Shown here one piece after another: positions 14,501-22,260 of a DNA stretch of 64,000 bases. Source of the DNA: Virgibacillus siamensis. GTDB taxonomy: Bacteria; Bacillota; Bacilli; Bacillales; Amphibacillaceae. A model generated the notes under the pieces. That model made no database searches and had not been told where the DNA came from. It was given only the letters and a program-made list of their open reading frames with translations. The stretch spans positions 1 through 64,000 of the forward strand of contig NZ_FUIH01000007.1 of assembly GCF_900162695.1 (NCBI RefSeq), in the 5' to 3' direction. A program made the translations under genes and the position numbers. Every line of letters begins with the position of its first letter. The stretch's first letter is position 1.

Positions 14501-14514
14501 AATGGACTAGTAAG

Positions 14515-15714
14515 CTATTTAGAAGATGTATCAAAAACCCTAACTTCAATTCTATGGTTAGCGAAGCCGTACTTCTCAACGGGTTCTATAAACTTTTGGG
14601 TGTTTTGATTATAGTTCTCCTTCATTTTATTTCTAATGTAATCTTGTGGAATTTCATCTACCGCCTTAATTTCTTCAATTTCGGTAGCTGGTTGTAATTC
14701 TTGTATTGTTTTTTCTATTCTTGCTTCGGCTTCTTCCCGTTCTTGTGCCGAAGTAGTGGATTCCTCTAATAATTGCCGTGAGTTTACGGACACGGATAAT
14801 ATAGTTATTAAAGGTACTACTATTGTTAATCCGATATGGAAAATTGCTTCATAAGGGCTATTATGGGATATACTCTTTAAGTCTAGGAATTTACTAGGGT
14901 CATGTTTAGTCTTGTTAATGAAGCTATCACATAGTATTTGAACCTTTTTGTTTTCGGGTGAATAGATACCGATTATCGGACGCTTTAAGGATTCAAATTT
15001 AGTGAAAAAGTCGTTAAAGTAATCAATTTCTAACTTTTGATACGTGGTATTCTTAAAGTTAGTGAAATCATTTTCTTCAATACTTTCCATTAGAATATCA
15101 AGCGAAGGCTTGTCCTTCTCAAAACTAACAAAAGAAGCAATAGTTTTACTTGTAAGTTCCTTTGTAGCTTTTCTAAAGTTTTCTTTATTTCTTTCATCAA
15201 TTGCCGTTTCCTTTACTATTTCAAAAGCAAGGCTTTCAATATCTTCAATTACTTCATTATATGGAAGCCCATTTTTTACATTAGTGTAGTATTTAATTAG
15301 GTTGTTTTTATCAAGCCTACTAAACTGGTAATGATACAATAATTCGTTAATCCCTCTAAAATAAGCAAACGTTAGCCTTATCTTTGTAATCTCTTCATCG
15401 GGGAACATTGAAATTGGGTCAAGTAAGTGATAGAAGGTCTTTACGTCTGCTGATTTCGTGAGGTCTAAAAGCCCAATGTTTTGATAGGAGTTATTTATTT
15501 CAAATGATTCATTAAATATAATTATGTTCTTTGGTGAAATACCATGTTTTAAAGCAAGGCTTATAGTATTCATTAACTCATTTTTATAGTAATGCTTAGT
15601 TAATTGTGAAATGAAATCGGATATTTGCCATGAAGTTAGTAAGTCATCTTCCGTCCTTTTAAATTTAACTTCTAACTTCTTTGTAGTGTTTTTGTATTCT
15701 TCTTCGTTAAACAA
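14515..15714 (-). CDS. Unrecognised 399-aa protein with one membrane segment
   Basis: TTG start six nt after AGGAGGG. The first ~290 residues are a soluble, mostly helical region with a beta-like patch (NIIIFNESFEINNSYQNIGL). One membrane segment follows at ~295-313 (AIFHIGLTIVVPLITILSVS), then a charged coiled coil (EREEAEARIEKTIQELQPAT) and a tail. No catalytic motif was recognised. It is the second gene of a minus-strand pair after the 157-aa membrane protein, 19 nt away. The pair fills the slot next to attR, where cargo such as defence genes often sits. A phage-defence or surface role is inference. Confidence 0.6.
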   Translation of the reverse strand: MFNEEEYKNTTKKLEVKFKRTEDDLLTSWQISDFISQLTKHYYKNELMNTISLALKHGISPKNIIIFNESFEINNSYQNIGLLDLTKSADVKTFYHLLDPISMFPDEEITKIRLTFAYFRGINELLYHYQFSRLDKNNLIKYYTNVKNGLPYNEVIEDIESLAFEIVKETAIDERNKENFRKATKELTSKTIASFVSFEKDKPSLDILMESIEENDFTNFKNTTYQKLEIDYFNDFFTKFESLKRPIIGIYSPENKKVQILCDSFINKTKHDPSKFLDLKSISHNSPYEAIFHIGLTIVVPLITILSVSVNSRQLLEESTTSAQEREEAEARIEKTIQELQPATEIEEIKAVDEIPQDYIRNKMKENYNQNTQKFIEPVEKYGFANHRIEVRVFDTSSK

Positions 15715-15733
15715 AAATAACCCTCCTAAGTAA

Positions 15734-16207
15734 TCAATCCTCTTTTTTCTGGAATTTTTTCTTTAGCATTTCATCATACTTATTTAAAGCGTCGGTCACG
15801 GCTTTATTCTTTTCGTTCTCTATCTTAGTCTCGACTTGTTTTTTGTATAAATCACTTACAAATAAAGTGAAGAATGAAAAACCTATACTATATAGAAGAA
15901 ACACGTTAGAATCTATGGAGTTAACTAACCTTTTGAGGAAGGTTATGTTTGTATTAAGCATAGGAGAGAGAACGATTAAAACAATACTAAGAATAAATAA
16001 TACATTCTTTGCTATCTTTCGTAAGATATGTTGTTCACTATCTTTCTTCAAAGGGTTATCTAATAAACTTGAAATACTCATTAACAACGCACCCAATGAA
16101 AAACCGAATATGGAAAAGTCCCCAAGTGTTATGTATCCCAACGAATAAAGAGGTGCACCAAAAATAAATATTATCCCCAATACTAAGATGATTCTTTGTT
16201 CCTTCAA
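15734..16207 (-). CDS. Unrecognised 157-aa membrane protein
   Basis: TTG start after AAGGTGTTAAGGAC. Four hydrophobic segments are visible: 5-27 (IILVLGIIFIFGAPLYSLGY), 30-48, 66-88 (NVLFILSIVLIVLSPML) and 101-120 (VFLLYSIGFSFFTLFVS). A charged C-terminal helix (TKIENEKNKAVTDALNKYDE) follows. The layout, membrane bundle plus cytoplasmic coil, fits a membrane effector or partner protein. It is the promoter-proximal gene of the two-gene operon with the 399-aa protein. The family is not recognised. Confidence 0.6.
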   Translation of the reverse strand: MKEQRIILVLGIIFIFGAPLYSLGYITLGDFSIFGFSLGALLMSISSLLDNPLKKDSEQHILRKIAKNVLFILSIVLIVLSPMLNTNITFLKRLVNSIDSNVFLLYSIGFSFFTLFVSDLYKKQVETKIENEKNKAVTDALNKYDEMLKKKFQKKED

Positions 16208-16362
16208 GTCCTTAACACCTTCTTTCGTACTAAGACATAAAAGAATAATATGCTACAAATTTCACACTTATTTATATATTCAGTTTACATTATTTAGAAG
16301 GAATATTGAACATAAAATTAAGGTTGCAAAACAATTAAAAATCTACTATAATGAAACTTGTT

Positions 16363-16387
16363 CGTTAATCGTATGAATAGTGACGAA
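16363..16387 (+). repeat. subterminal direct repeat DR2, right copy
   Basis: 25 bp matching 2071-2095 with three mismatches, same orientation. Confidence 0.65.
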
Positions 16388-16400
16388 AAGAAAGCCACAA

Positions 16401-16435
16401 TTGACGTTTGAATATACGGTCAAATCACGGTTTCT
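16401..16435 (+). repeat. subterminal direct repeat DR1, right copy
   Basis: 35 bp matching 1961-1995 imperfectly, 30 bp inside attR. Unlike the left copy it does not form a terminator hairpin. Confidence 0.7.
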
Positions 16436-16464
16436 TAACGATTATTAAATTTATAAAATTGAAA

Positions 16465-16522
16465 GCACGACTCAAAATCGTGTTCCTTCGGGAGTGTCGG
16501 TTCGACCCCGACCACCGGTATC
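16465..16522 (+). repeat. attR core repeat (tRNA-Leu fragment)
   Basis: 58 bp equal to 1878-1935 except for one T-loop base. It lacks the 5' half of the tRNA, so it is a junction remnant and not a tRNA gene. Confidence 0.93.
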
Positions 16523-16527
16523 CTATA

Positions 16528-16588
16528 GACGATGATATGGCGATGTTTATTCGGAAAATAATCCGATTGGACAATCGTCTTTTTTTTG
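16528..16588 (+). terminator. Displaced terminator of the rRNA/tRNA operon
   Basis: AGACGAT at 16528 pairs with ATCGTCT ending about 16581, with an inner ATTCGG...CCGAT helix, then eight T. Before integration this would have lain directly after tRNA-Leu. Confidence 0.75.
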
Positions 16589-16821
16589 CGTTAATAAGGA
16601 TAAGCATTTTAAATCGATTAAAGTTTGTCTATTAATTTATTGGACTTTGGAGGATGTATGGAATGATATTCAAGTAAACAATAGATTCAGGTGATTTCCA
16701 TCGTCCTGAGATGGAAAGGTTCCAAATAAAGTGGAGCACCGTCTTCATGCTACCGAGAAAGCGGCTTTGAACGGCAACTCAAATCATTGAACCGGCTGTT
16801 TTGTTGCATTAAAAAATTTTC
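16589..16821. other. Intergenic stretch before the S-box
   Basis: About 230 nt without a gene. I see only a short stem GGAAAG/CTTTCC-type sequence near 16710 and no recognisable regulator site. Confidence 0.5.
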
Positions 16822-16850
16822 TTGACTTTTAAAAATACTGCGTGTATTGT
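16822..16850 (+). promoter_or_regulatory. Sigma-A-like promoter of the S-box transcript
   Basis: TTGACT (16822-16827), 17-nt spacer, TATTGT (16845-16850), ending ~30 nt before the aptamer. Confidence 0.55.
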
Positions 16851-16878
16851 ATATAGTAATCAATAATTGAATACTGAA

Positions 16879-17033
16879 ACTCTTATCAAGAGAGGCAGAG
16901 GGACTGGCCCTGTGAAGCCTCAGCAACAGACTTTTTAGTACTGTGCTAATTCCAGAAAGCGTGAAGCTTGCAGATAAGAAGAGTATTGAACACACGGCAA
17001 AACCCTCTTCTTATTTCAGAAGGGGGTTTTTTC
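16879..17033 (+). promoter_or_regulatory. SAM-I (S-box) riboswitch with terminator
   Basis: Aptamer hallmarks are present in order: CTCTTATCAAGAGAGGCAGA, GGGACTGGCCC, TGAAGCCTCAGCAAC, GTGCTAATTCC, and GATAAGAAGAG closing P1. The terminator stem CCCTCTTC/GAAGGGGG with TTTTTT lies at about 17001-17033. The segment ATAAGAAGAG (16973-16982) can pair perfectly with CTCTTCTTAT in the terminator arm, which is the antiterminator. High SAM is therefore expected to stop transcription of the following methyltransferase gene. Confidence 0.95.
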
Positions 17034-17079
17034 GTTATTTAATTCACTGCGACAACTAAATTCAAAAGGAGGAAATGTT

Positions 17080-18129
17080 ATGAAGCGCAGTTTGGAAGAT
17101 CGTTTAAAAGAAGGTACCGTAATTGCAGGGGAAGGCTATTTATTTGAATTGGAACGCAGAGGATATTTGCAGGCAGGTTCGTTTGTTCCTGAGGTGGCTC
17201 TTGATAATCCTGAGGCATTAAAACAGGCATATCGGGATTATATGAATGGCGGTTCTGATGTTGTATTGGCTTTTACATATAATGCTCATAGGGAAAAAAT
17301 GCGTATTATTGGAAAAGAAGATTTGCTGGAACCCTTAAACAGAAATGCTATTCGCCTTGCAAAAGAGGTTGCCAAAGAGCATCCAAAAGAAGAAGCGTTG
17401 GTGGCAGGGAATATATCGAATACCAATATCTTTAATCCGGATGATCCGGAGTCAAAGGAAAAGGTTAGAAATATATTTGCAGAAATGGTTACATGGTGCA
17501 AAGAAGAAGGGGTCGACTTCATCAATGGTGAAACATTTTATTACCATGAAGAGGCGCTAATAGCACTGGAAGAAATTACTAAACAAAGTTTGCCGGCAGT
17601 CATTACATTCGGGTTAATGGGCGAGAACATTTTACGGGATGGATACACTGTGGAAGAGTCCTGTAAAATACTTTCCGAAAAAGGAGCATTGGTCGTTGGT
17701 ATGAATTGTTTCCGTGGTCCTGATACCATGCAGCCGTATCTTGCCGCCATACGAAACAATGTTGACGGTTATGTCGGCGGTTTGCCTATCCCATATCGTA
17801 CAAATGAAGAACACCCGACATTCTTTAATTTGCCTGATGGGGGCTGCAGCTGCCATTTACCTACAGAAACAACATTTCCGACTGCTCTTGATCCGCTGTA
17901 CCATAACCGTTATGAGCTGGCGGAATGGGCAAAAGAAGCAAAAGACACAGGTATCAACTATATTGGCCTATGCTGTGGTGCTTCACCGGCGATGCTGCGG
18001 GCCGTGGCGGAAGCTGTGGGTGTTGAAACAGTAAATTCCAGATACTCCCCTGATATGGAGAAGCATTTTCTATTCGGGACAGATAAAACACTTCAAGCGC
18101 ATAATTTAAATTATCGATTAAAAGCATAA
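17080..18129 (+). CDS. Betaine-homocysteine S-methyltransferase homologue
   Basis: 349 aa of the homocysteine methyltransferase family. The match to animal-type BHMT is unusually close: SLEDRLKEGTVIAGEGYLFE, LERRGYLQAGSFVPEVALD, the GMNC zinc ligand (~residue 210), and GINYIGLCCGASPAMLRAVA with the paired zinc cysteines. It should make methionine from homocysteine using betaine or a similar methylated donor. ATG after AAAAGGAGG. It sits under an S-box riboswitch, next to metI-metC and a BCCT-type transporter of betaine-like solutes, which supports a methionine role. Donor identity (betaine versus dimethylsulfoniopropionate or S-methylmethionine) is inferred. Confidence 0.85.
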   Translation: MKRSLEDRLKEGTVIAGEGYLFELERRGYLQAGSFVPEVALDNPEALKQAYRDYMNGGSDVVLAFTYNAHREKMRIIGKEDLLEPLNRNAIRLAKEVAKEHPKEEALVAGNISNTNIFNPDDPESKEKVRNIFAEMVTWCKEEGVDFINGETFYYHEEALIALEEITKQSLPAVITFGLMGENILRDGYTVEESCKILSEKGALVVGMNCFRGPDTMQPYLAAIRNNVDGYVGGLPIPYRTNEEHPTFFNLPDGGCSCHLPTETTFPTALDPLYHNRYELAEWAKEAKDTGINYIGLCCGASPAMLRAVAEAVGVETVNSRYSPDMEKHFLFGTDKTLQAHNLNYRLKA

Positions 18130-18145
18130 TTGATTAACAATAACA

Positions 18146-18236
18146 TCTTATCAAGAGAGATGGAGGGATTTGTCCGGTGCTAAATCCAAAAGGTTAATGC
18201 TTCCTTGATGATAAGAAGAACGTTTTCATTTTTGGG
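18146..18236 (+). promoter_or_regulatory. Shortened S-box-like leader before metI
   Basis: CTTATCAAGAGAGATGGAGG (18147-18166) and GGTGCTAAATCC (18176-18187) match the 5' strand and P4-side core of SAM-I aptamers, and GATAAG (18209-18214) closes P1. The P3 helix and the GAAACCCGGCAAC segment are missing: only ~10 nt lie between GGAGGGATT and GGTGCTAA. The stem AGAAG/CTTCT downstream lacks a T-run. It is probably a decayed riboswitch or one with altered function. Confidence 0.6.
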
Positions 18237-18284
18237 CCTTCTTCTAATTGGAGGTCCTTTATTTTTTCCAAAAGGGTGAACAAT

Positions 18285-19388
18285 ATGTCTGCAAAAAGCA
18301 TTGAAACCAAATTGGTGCAATTAGGAAATAACAGTGATGGAGCTACAGGTGCTGTAAATCCACCAGTGTATCTTTCAACAGCATTTCGCCATGAAGGGGT
18401 TGGCAAGTCCACTGGTTATGATTATAGCCGTACCAAAAATCCAACACGCGCCATTCTGGAAAATGGGATTGCTGAGTTGGAAGCGGGTGACAACGGCTAT
18501 GCCTGCAGTTCGGGAATGGCTGCTATTCAGTTGGTTCTTTCCCTTTTCCGTTCCGGTGATGAACTGATTGTTCCGGAAGATATCTATGGAGGAACATATC
18601 GCCTGCTTCAACACTATTCGGATGTTTATGATATTCGTGCAATATATTCAGAGTTTTTGAATGTGGATGTAATAAGGAAGTTAATAACTCCCGCAACGAG
18701 AGCACTTTTTATCGAAACACCGACTAACCCGCTAATGCAGGAAATAGATATCAGCCAATATGCAGCACTCGCTCATGAGTACAATTTACTGCTTATCGTT
18801 GATAATACATTCTTAACACCCTACTTTCAGCGGCCAATTGAGCTGGGAGCTGACATCGTCATTCATAGTGCCACAAAATATATTGGCGGCCACAATGATG
18901 TGCTGGCTGGTTTGGTTATTGCTAAAGGTGAATCTATATGTGAAAAGTTATCCGAAATCCATAACGCTTCCGGCGCGGTTTTGTCCCCATTTGATTCATG
19001 GCTGACCATCAGAGGACTTAAAACACTTGCACTAAGGATGAGACAGCATGATGAAAATGCCCGGAAAATTGCTTCCTATTTATCAACTGAGCCGATGGTT
19101 GCTGATGTATTATACTCTGGCAAAGGCGGTATGCTTTCATTTCGTCTCCAGAAAGTGATTTGGATTGAGCCTTTCTTGGAAAACCTGGAGCTTATTTCAT
19201 TTGCAGAAAGCCTTGGAGGTGTAGAAAGTTTTATTACCTATCCCGCAACTCAAACTCATGCAGAAATTCCAGAAGCGGAACGAACCCGCCGCGGAGTTGA
19301 CAATCGGTTATTGCGCTTTTCCGTCGGCATTGAACAAACCGAAGACTTAATAGCAGACTTAAAACAAGTATTTTCCAAAATTAAATAG
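18285..19388 (+). CDS. metI: Cystathionine gamma-synthase / O-acetylhomoserine thiolyase
   Basis: About 367 aa, a PLP enzyme of the Cys/Met metabolism family. Features: ATGAVNPPVYLSTAFRHEG, the PLP-phosphate loop SSGMAAIQ, DNTFLTPYFQRP, and HSATKYIGGHNDVLAG, whose Lys in SATKY is the PLP-binding residue. It ligates activated homoserine with cysteine (or sulfide) to form cystathionine (or homocysteine). ATG 18285 is chosen because GTG 18276 overlaps the AAAGGG site. It lies 16 nt before metC, the standard Bacillus metI-metC pair, behind the shortened S-box leader. Confidence 0.9.
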   Translation: MSAKSIETKLVQLGNNSDGATGAVNPPVYLSTAFRHEGVGKSTGYDYSRTKNPTRAILENGIAELEAGDNGYACSSGMAAIQLVLSLFRSGDELIVPEDIYGGTYRLLQHYSDVYDIRAIYSEFLNVDVIRKLITPATRALFIETPTNPLMQEIDISQYAALAHEYNLLLIVDNTFLTPYFQRPIELGADIVIHSATKYIGGHNDVLAGLVIAKGESICEKLSEIHNASGAVLSPFDSWLTIRGLKTLALRMRQHDENARKIASYLSTEPMVADVLYSGKGGMLSFRLQKVIWIEPFLENLELISFAESLGGVESFITYPATQTHAEIPEAERTRRGVDNRLLRFSVGIEQTEDLIADLKQVFSKIK

Positions 19389-19403
19389 AGAGGAGAATTG
19401 GAT

Positions 19404-20603
19404 ATGAGTACGAATAAAAATCATCTGGAAACAAATCTGATCCATACGTCATCAGGATTGGACGTTGAACAAAAAACGGGTGCTGTTAACGTGCCAATCT
19501 ATTTATCATCAACCTATCACCAGGAAACGTTTGATGATTTTGGGCCGTATGATTACAGTCGTTCCGGTAATCCGACAAGGCAGGCATTGGAAGAAAAAAT
19601 AGCTGAACTCGAGGAGGGTGTGAGGGGATTGGCGTTTTCTTCCGGAATGGCAGCTATTTCAACAGCTTTCATGCTTTTATCTGCAGGTGATCATGTCCTG
19701 GTTTCCAAGGATGTATATGGAGGCACCTTCCGTTTTGTTACAAAAGTATTGTCCAAGTTAAAAATTGAACACACTTTTGTTGATATGACCGACCTTAGTA
19801 AAGTTGCAGAAGCAGTTGAAGAAAATACAAAAGTTATCTACATCGAAACACCCTCAAACCCCTGTATGAACATTACGGATATTAAAGGTGTCGTGGAAAT
19901 TGCCAAGGCAAATAACTGCTTAACATTTCTTGATAATACTTTTATGACCTCTCTTTATCAAAAACCAATTAACATCGGGGTAGATATCGTGCTGCATAGT
20001 GCCACCAAATTTTTGTCTGGCCATAGTGATATTATTGCCGGATTAGCAGTAACAAAAAATGGAGAACTTGGTGAACGATTAGCCTTTCTGCAAAATTCAT
20101 TCGGATCTATATTAGGTGCGCAGGATTCCTATCTGTTGCTGCAGGGAATTAAAACGCTTGGAGCGCGCCTGAATTCTTCATCCAAGACAGCTCTCGATAT
20201 AGCCGGTTATTTAAATGAACATCCTTTAATCAATATGGTGTTTTACCCCGGCTTATCTTCACACCCGGGGCATGGCACTCACTCCAGGCAGTCCACAGGT
20301 TCGGGAGCGGTTCTATCATTTGAAATCGCCGATGTAGTTGAAGCCAAAACGTTTGTTGAACACATTCGCATTCCTATTTTCGCTGTGAGCCTTGGAGCGG
20401 TTGAGAGCATCCTTTCGTATCCAGCGAACATGTCACATGCCGCAATGCCAGAGCATGAACGTGAAAGCAGAGGTATAAGTAATGGATTATTCCGGTTCTC
20501 TGTGGGCTTGGAACATGTGGATGATTTGATCGCTGATTTGGATCAAGCTCTGCAGACAGCGTATGTACGGGAGGAAGAAACAGTTGGAGTGAGGGGCATT
20601 TAG
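19404..20603 (+). CDS. metC: Cystathionine beta-lyase
   Basis: About 399 aa, paralogous to the previous gene. PLP features: SSGMAAISTAF, DNTFMTSLYQKP, HSATKFLSGHSDIIAG (Lys in SATKF), and the C-terminal ISNGLFRFSVGLE. It cleaves cystathionine to homocysteine, pyruvate and ammonia. ATG 19404 follows AGAGGAGAATTGGAT. Placed after metI, it feeds homocysteine to the upstream BHMT-like enzyme and the MetE-like protein at 31067. A terminator follows at 20679. Distinction from metI and from gamma-lyases rests on gene order and similarity by eye. Confidence 0.88.
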   Translation: MSTNKNHLETNLIHTSSGLDVEQKTGAVNVPIYLSSTYHQETFDDFGPYDYSRSGNPTRQALEEKIAELEEGVRGLAFSSGMAAISTAFMLLSAGDHVLVSKDVYGGTFRFVTKVLSKLKIEHTFVDMTDLSKVAEAVEENTKVIYIETPSNPCMNITDIKGVVEIAKANNCLTFLDNTFMTSLYQKPINIGVDIVLHSATKFLSGHSDIIAGLAVTKNGELGERLAFLQNSFGSILGAQDSYLLLQGIKTLGARLNSSSKTALDIAGYLNEHPLINMVFYPGLSSHPGHGTHSRQSTGSGAVLSFEIADVVEAKTFVEHIRIPIFAVSLGAVESILSYPANMSHAAMPEHERESRGISNGLFRFSVGLEHVDDLIADLDQALQTAYVREEETVGVRGI

Positions 20604-20678
20604 TTTTCTTTGCACTGCTTCAAATCAAAATTGACAAACAATATGCTATTATTTCTGAAATAAGAGGTAGTATATGTG

Positions 20679-20714
20679 AAAACCTTTTTAAGTTACGGAT
20701 TTAAAAAGGTTTTC
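20679..20714 (+). terminator. Terminator after metC
   Basis: 11-bp stem AAAACCTTTTT/AAAAAGGTTTT around a 13-nt loop. Confidence 0.7.
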
Positions 20715-20818
20715 AATTATTTAAATACTAAGTTGTTTTTTTTATATTAGATATTATAAAATAACACACATATAAAACCAACTAAATTGATAGGTATTTA
20801 AGGGATAGGGGGGATATA

Positions 20819-21591
20819 TTGAATGAAATGCCGGTCATCAGAATAAAAGCTATGAAAATAAAGGGAAATCAGAACAAGTATTGAACAATATTAACCTCAA
20901 AATCAGTAAAGGAGAGACCATTGCCATTTTAGGAAAAAGTGGTTGTGGAAAAAGTACCCTCCTTAATTTAATTGGGGGATTTTTAACAACGGATGCTGGC
21001 CAAATTTATTTCAAGGGGGATAAAGTAACGAAAGCAAGCAGAAAAATTGTGATGTTGTTTCAGGATTACGGCCTTCTGCCATGGCGTACTGTATTAAAAA
21101 ATGTGGAGTTAGGTTTGGAAAATACAAATCTGTCATCCAATCAGCGTTGGGAAAAAGCACTCTATTATTTAAATATGGTCGGCTTGGAAGATAGGCTTGA
21201 TCGGTTTCCATCACAATTGTCGGGTGGAATGCAACAACGTGTAGCCATTGCACGCGCTCTCGCAATTGAACCGGACCTACTTTTAATGGATGAACCATTC
21301 GGTGCTTTGGATACATTTACACGTTATTTTCTGCAGGATGAATTATTGAAGATTCAAAGGCAAGCTGAAACTTCGGTTATTTTAGTTACCCATGATATTG
21401 ATGAATCAATTTACCTGGCTGACCGTGTCATTATTATGGGGTCAAATCCTGGTCAAATCAAACGGGAGGTACCAATCCATACATATAAGCCAAGGGATAG
21501 GAGCGGAGATGACTTCCAATATTTCCGGAAACTTATCTTAAATGAGTTTGAATTGATTCATTCTAAACCTCCAATTGAATTCAATATTTAA
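20819..21591 (+). pseudogene. ABC transporter ATPase (SsuB/TauB type) with N-terminal frameshift
   Basis: TTG 20819 behind AGGGGGGATATA opens a frame reading NEMPVIRIK, the normal start of such ATPases. That frame closes at a TGA (20879-20881), while the sequence SYENKGKSEQVLNN that should follow is in another frame from ~20842. A one-base shift near 20840-20850 breaks the gene. The rest is intact: Walker A GKSGCGKSTLL, Q-loop, signature LSGGMQQRVAIARA, Walker B LLLMDEPFGALD. A TTG at 20881 could start a shortened protein. No permease or binding-protein gene is adjacent, so it is an orphan remnant of a sulfonate/nitrate-type importer. Confidence 0.7.
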
Positions 21592-21609
21592 ACAACAAGG
21601 GGGAGAAAG

Positions 21610-22074
21610 ATGAAAGGTAGAAAAATAGTACTGATGAGCAAAGAGAAGAATAACCTTATTGAGGTTCAGGTTTCTAAAGATTTTAGCAGAGTATTTTTTA
21701 TTTTTGAGGCAGAGAATAGTGATAAGCTGCAAGACGCTTTAGCTCAAATAGAGGTTAATGTTGAATTAGTAAAAGAAGTGAGATTGGTTGGTAAAGAATT
21801 AGAAGAAGTAAAAAAACAAGCCGATAAAGTAAATTACCTGGTGGAATGGAATTTACCTGAAAGTCTAACAATGGATAAATATTTAGAACGTAAAAAGAAA
21901 AACTCTGTACACTATGCAGAAGTTCCAGAAGTTTCGTTCTCAAGAACTTATGTATGTGAAGATATGACAAAATGTCTATGTTTCTATGATGCACCGGATG
22001 AGCCTGCTGTAAGAAGGGCACGAGAAGCAGTACAAACTCCAGTTGATTCGATCACTGAAATTAACAATGACTAA
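21610..22074 (+). CDS. DUF4242-family protein
   Basis: 154 aa. The C-terminal ~85 residues (YLERKKKNSVHYAEVPEVSF, RTYVCEDMTKCLCFYDAPDE, REAVQTPVDSITEI) match the DUF4242 nickel-binding-like ferredoxin fold. The N-terminal ~60 residues are an extra charged extension. The biochemical role is unknown. ATG after AAGGGGGAGAAAG. It lies 18 nt after the broken ABC ATPase and before an SfnB-like flavoprotein, so the three look like parts of one former locus for organosulfur uptake and breakdown; that is inference. Confidence 0.7.
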   Translation: MKGRKIVLMSKEKNNLIEVQVSKDFSRVFFIFEAENSDKLQDALAQIEVNVELVKEVRLVGKELEEVKKQADKVNYLVEWNLPESLTMDKYLERKKKNSVHYAEVPEVSFSRTYVCEDMTKCLCFYDAPDEPAVRRAREAVQTPVDSITEINND

Positions 22075-22260
22075 TATGATTAATTTCCTGAAGATCTCTT
22101 ATTATCATGAGAGATCTTCAGTTTAGTTGGAAGATTGGAAAGTATAAAATTTTCTTACTGCATAAGTGCAACTAAGGCTTTTGCCACAAAGGCCTGGCGA
22201 TAAGCTAGTTTTCTAATACATGAAGCATCACCATGTCTCATTAAAAGGGGAAACTAATAT

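Larger units (their letters stand above)
1936..16522 (+). mobile_element. 14.6-kb element integrated in tRNA-Leu(CAA)
   Basis: The element is bounded by direct repeats of the tRNA-Leu 3' end; its unit length is 14,587 bp. Contents left to right: terminator, integrase and small gene, structured RNA block, GNAT and Nudix, broken HNH gene, second recombinase on the minus strand, small phage-like genes, sigma-like gene, and a minus-strand two-gene membrane operon. The recognisable gene types (two tyrosine recombinases, terminase-small-like, HNH, zinc ribbons) are phage or satellite related. No structural, large terminase, conjugation or primase gene was recognised, so autonomy is doubtful. A satellite or a shrunken prophage fits best; this is inference. 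Confidence 0.9.

Noticed and set aside
16465..16522. Second tRNA-Leu gene
   Set aside because: Only the part from the anticodon stem to the 3' end is present; the 5' acceptor strand and D-arm are missing.
16408..16635. 75-aa frame over attR
   Set aside because: It reads through the tRNA fragment and the displaced terminator and lacks a ribosome site.
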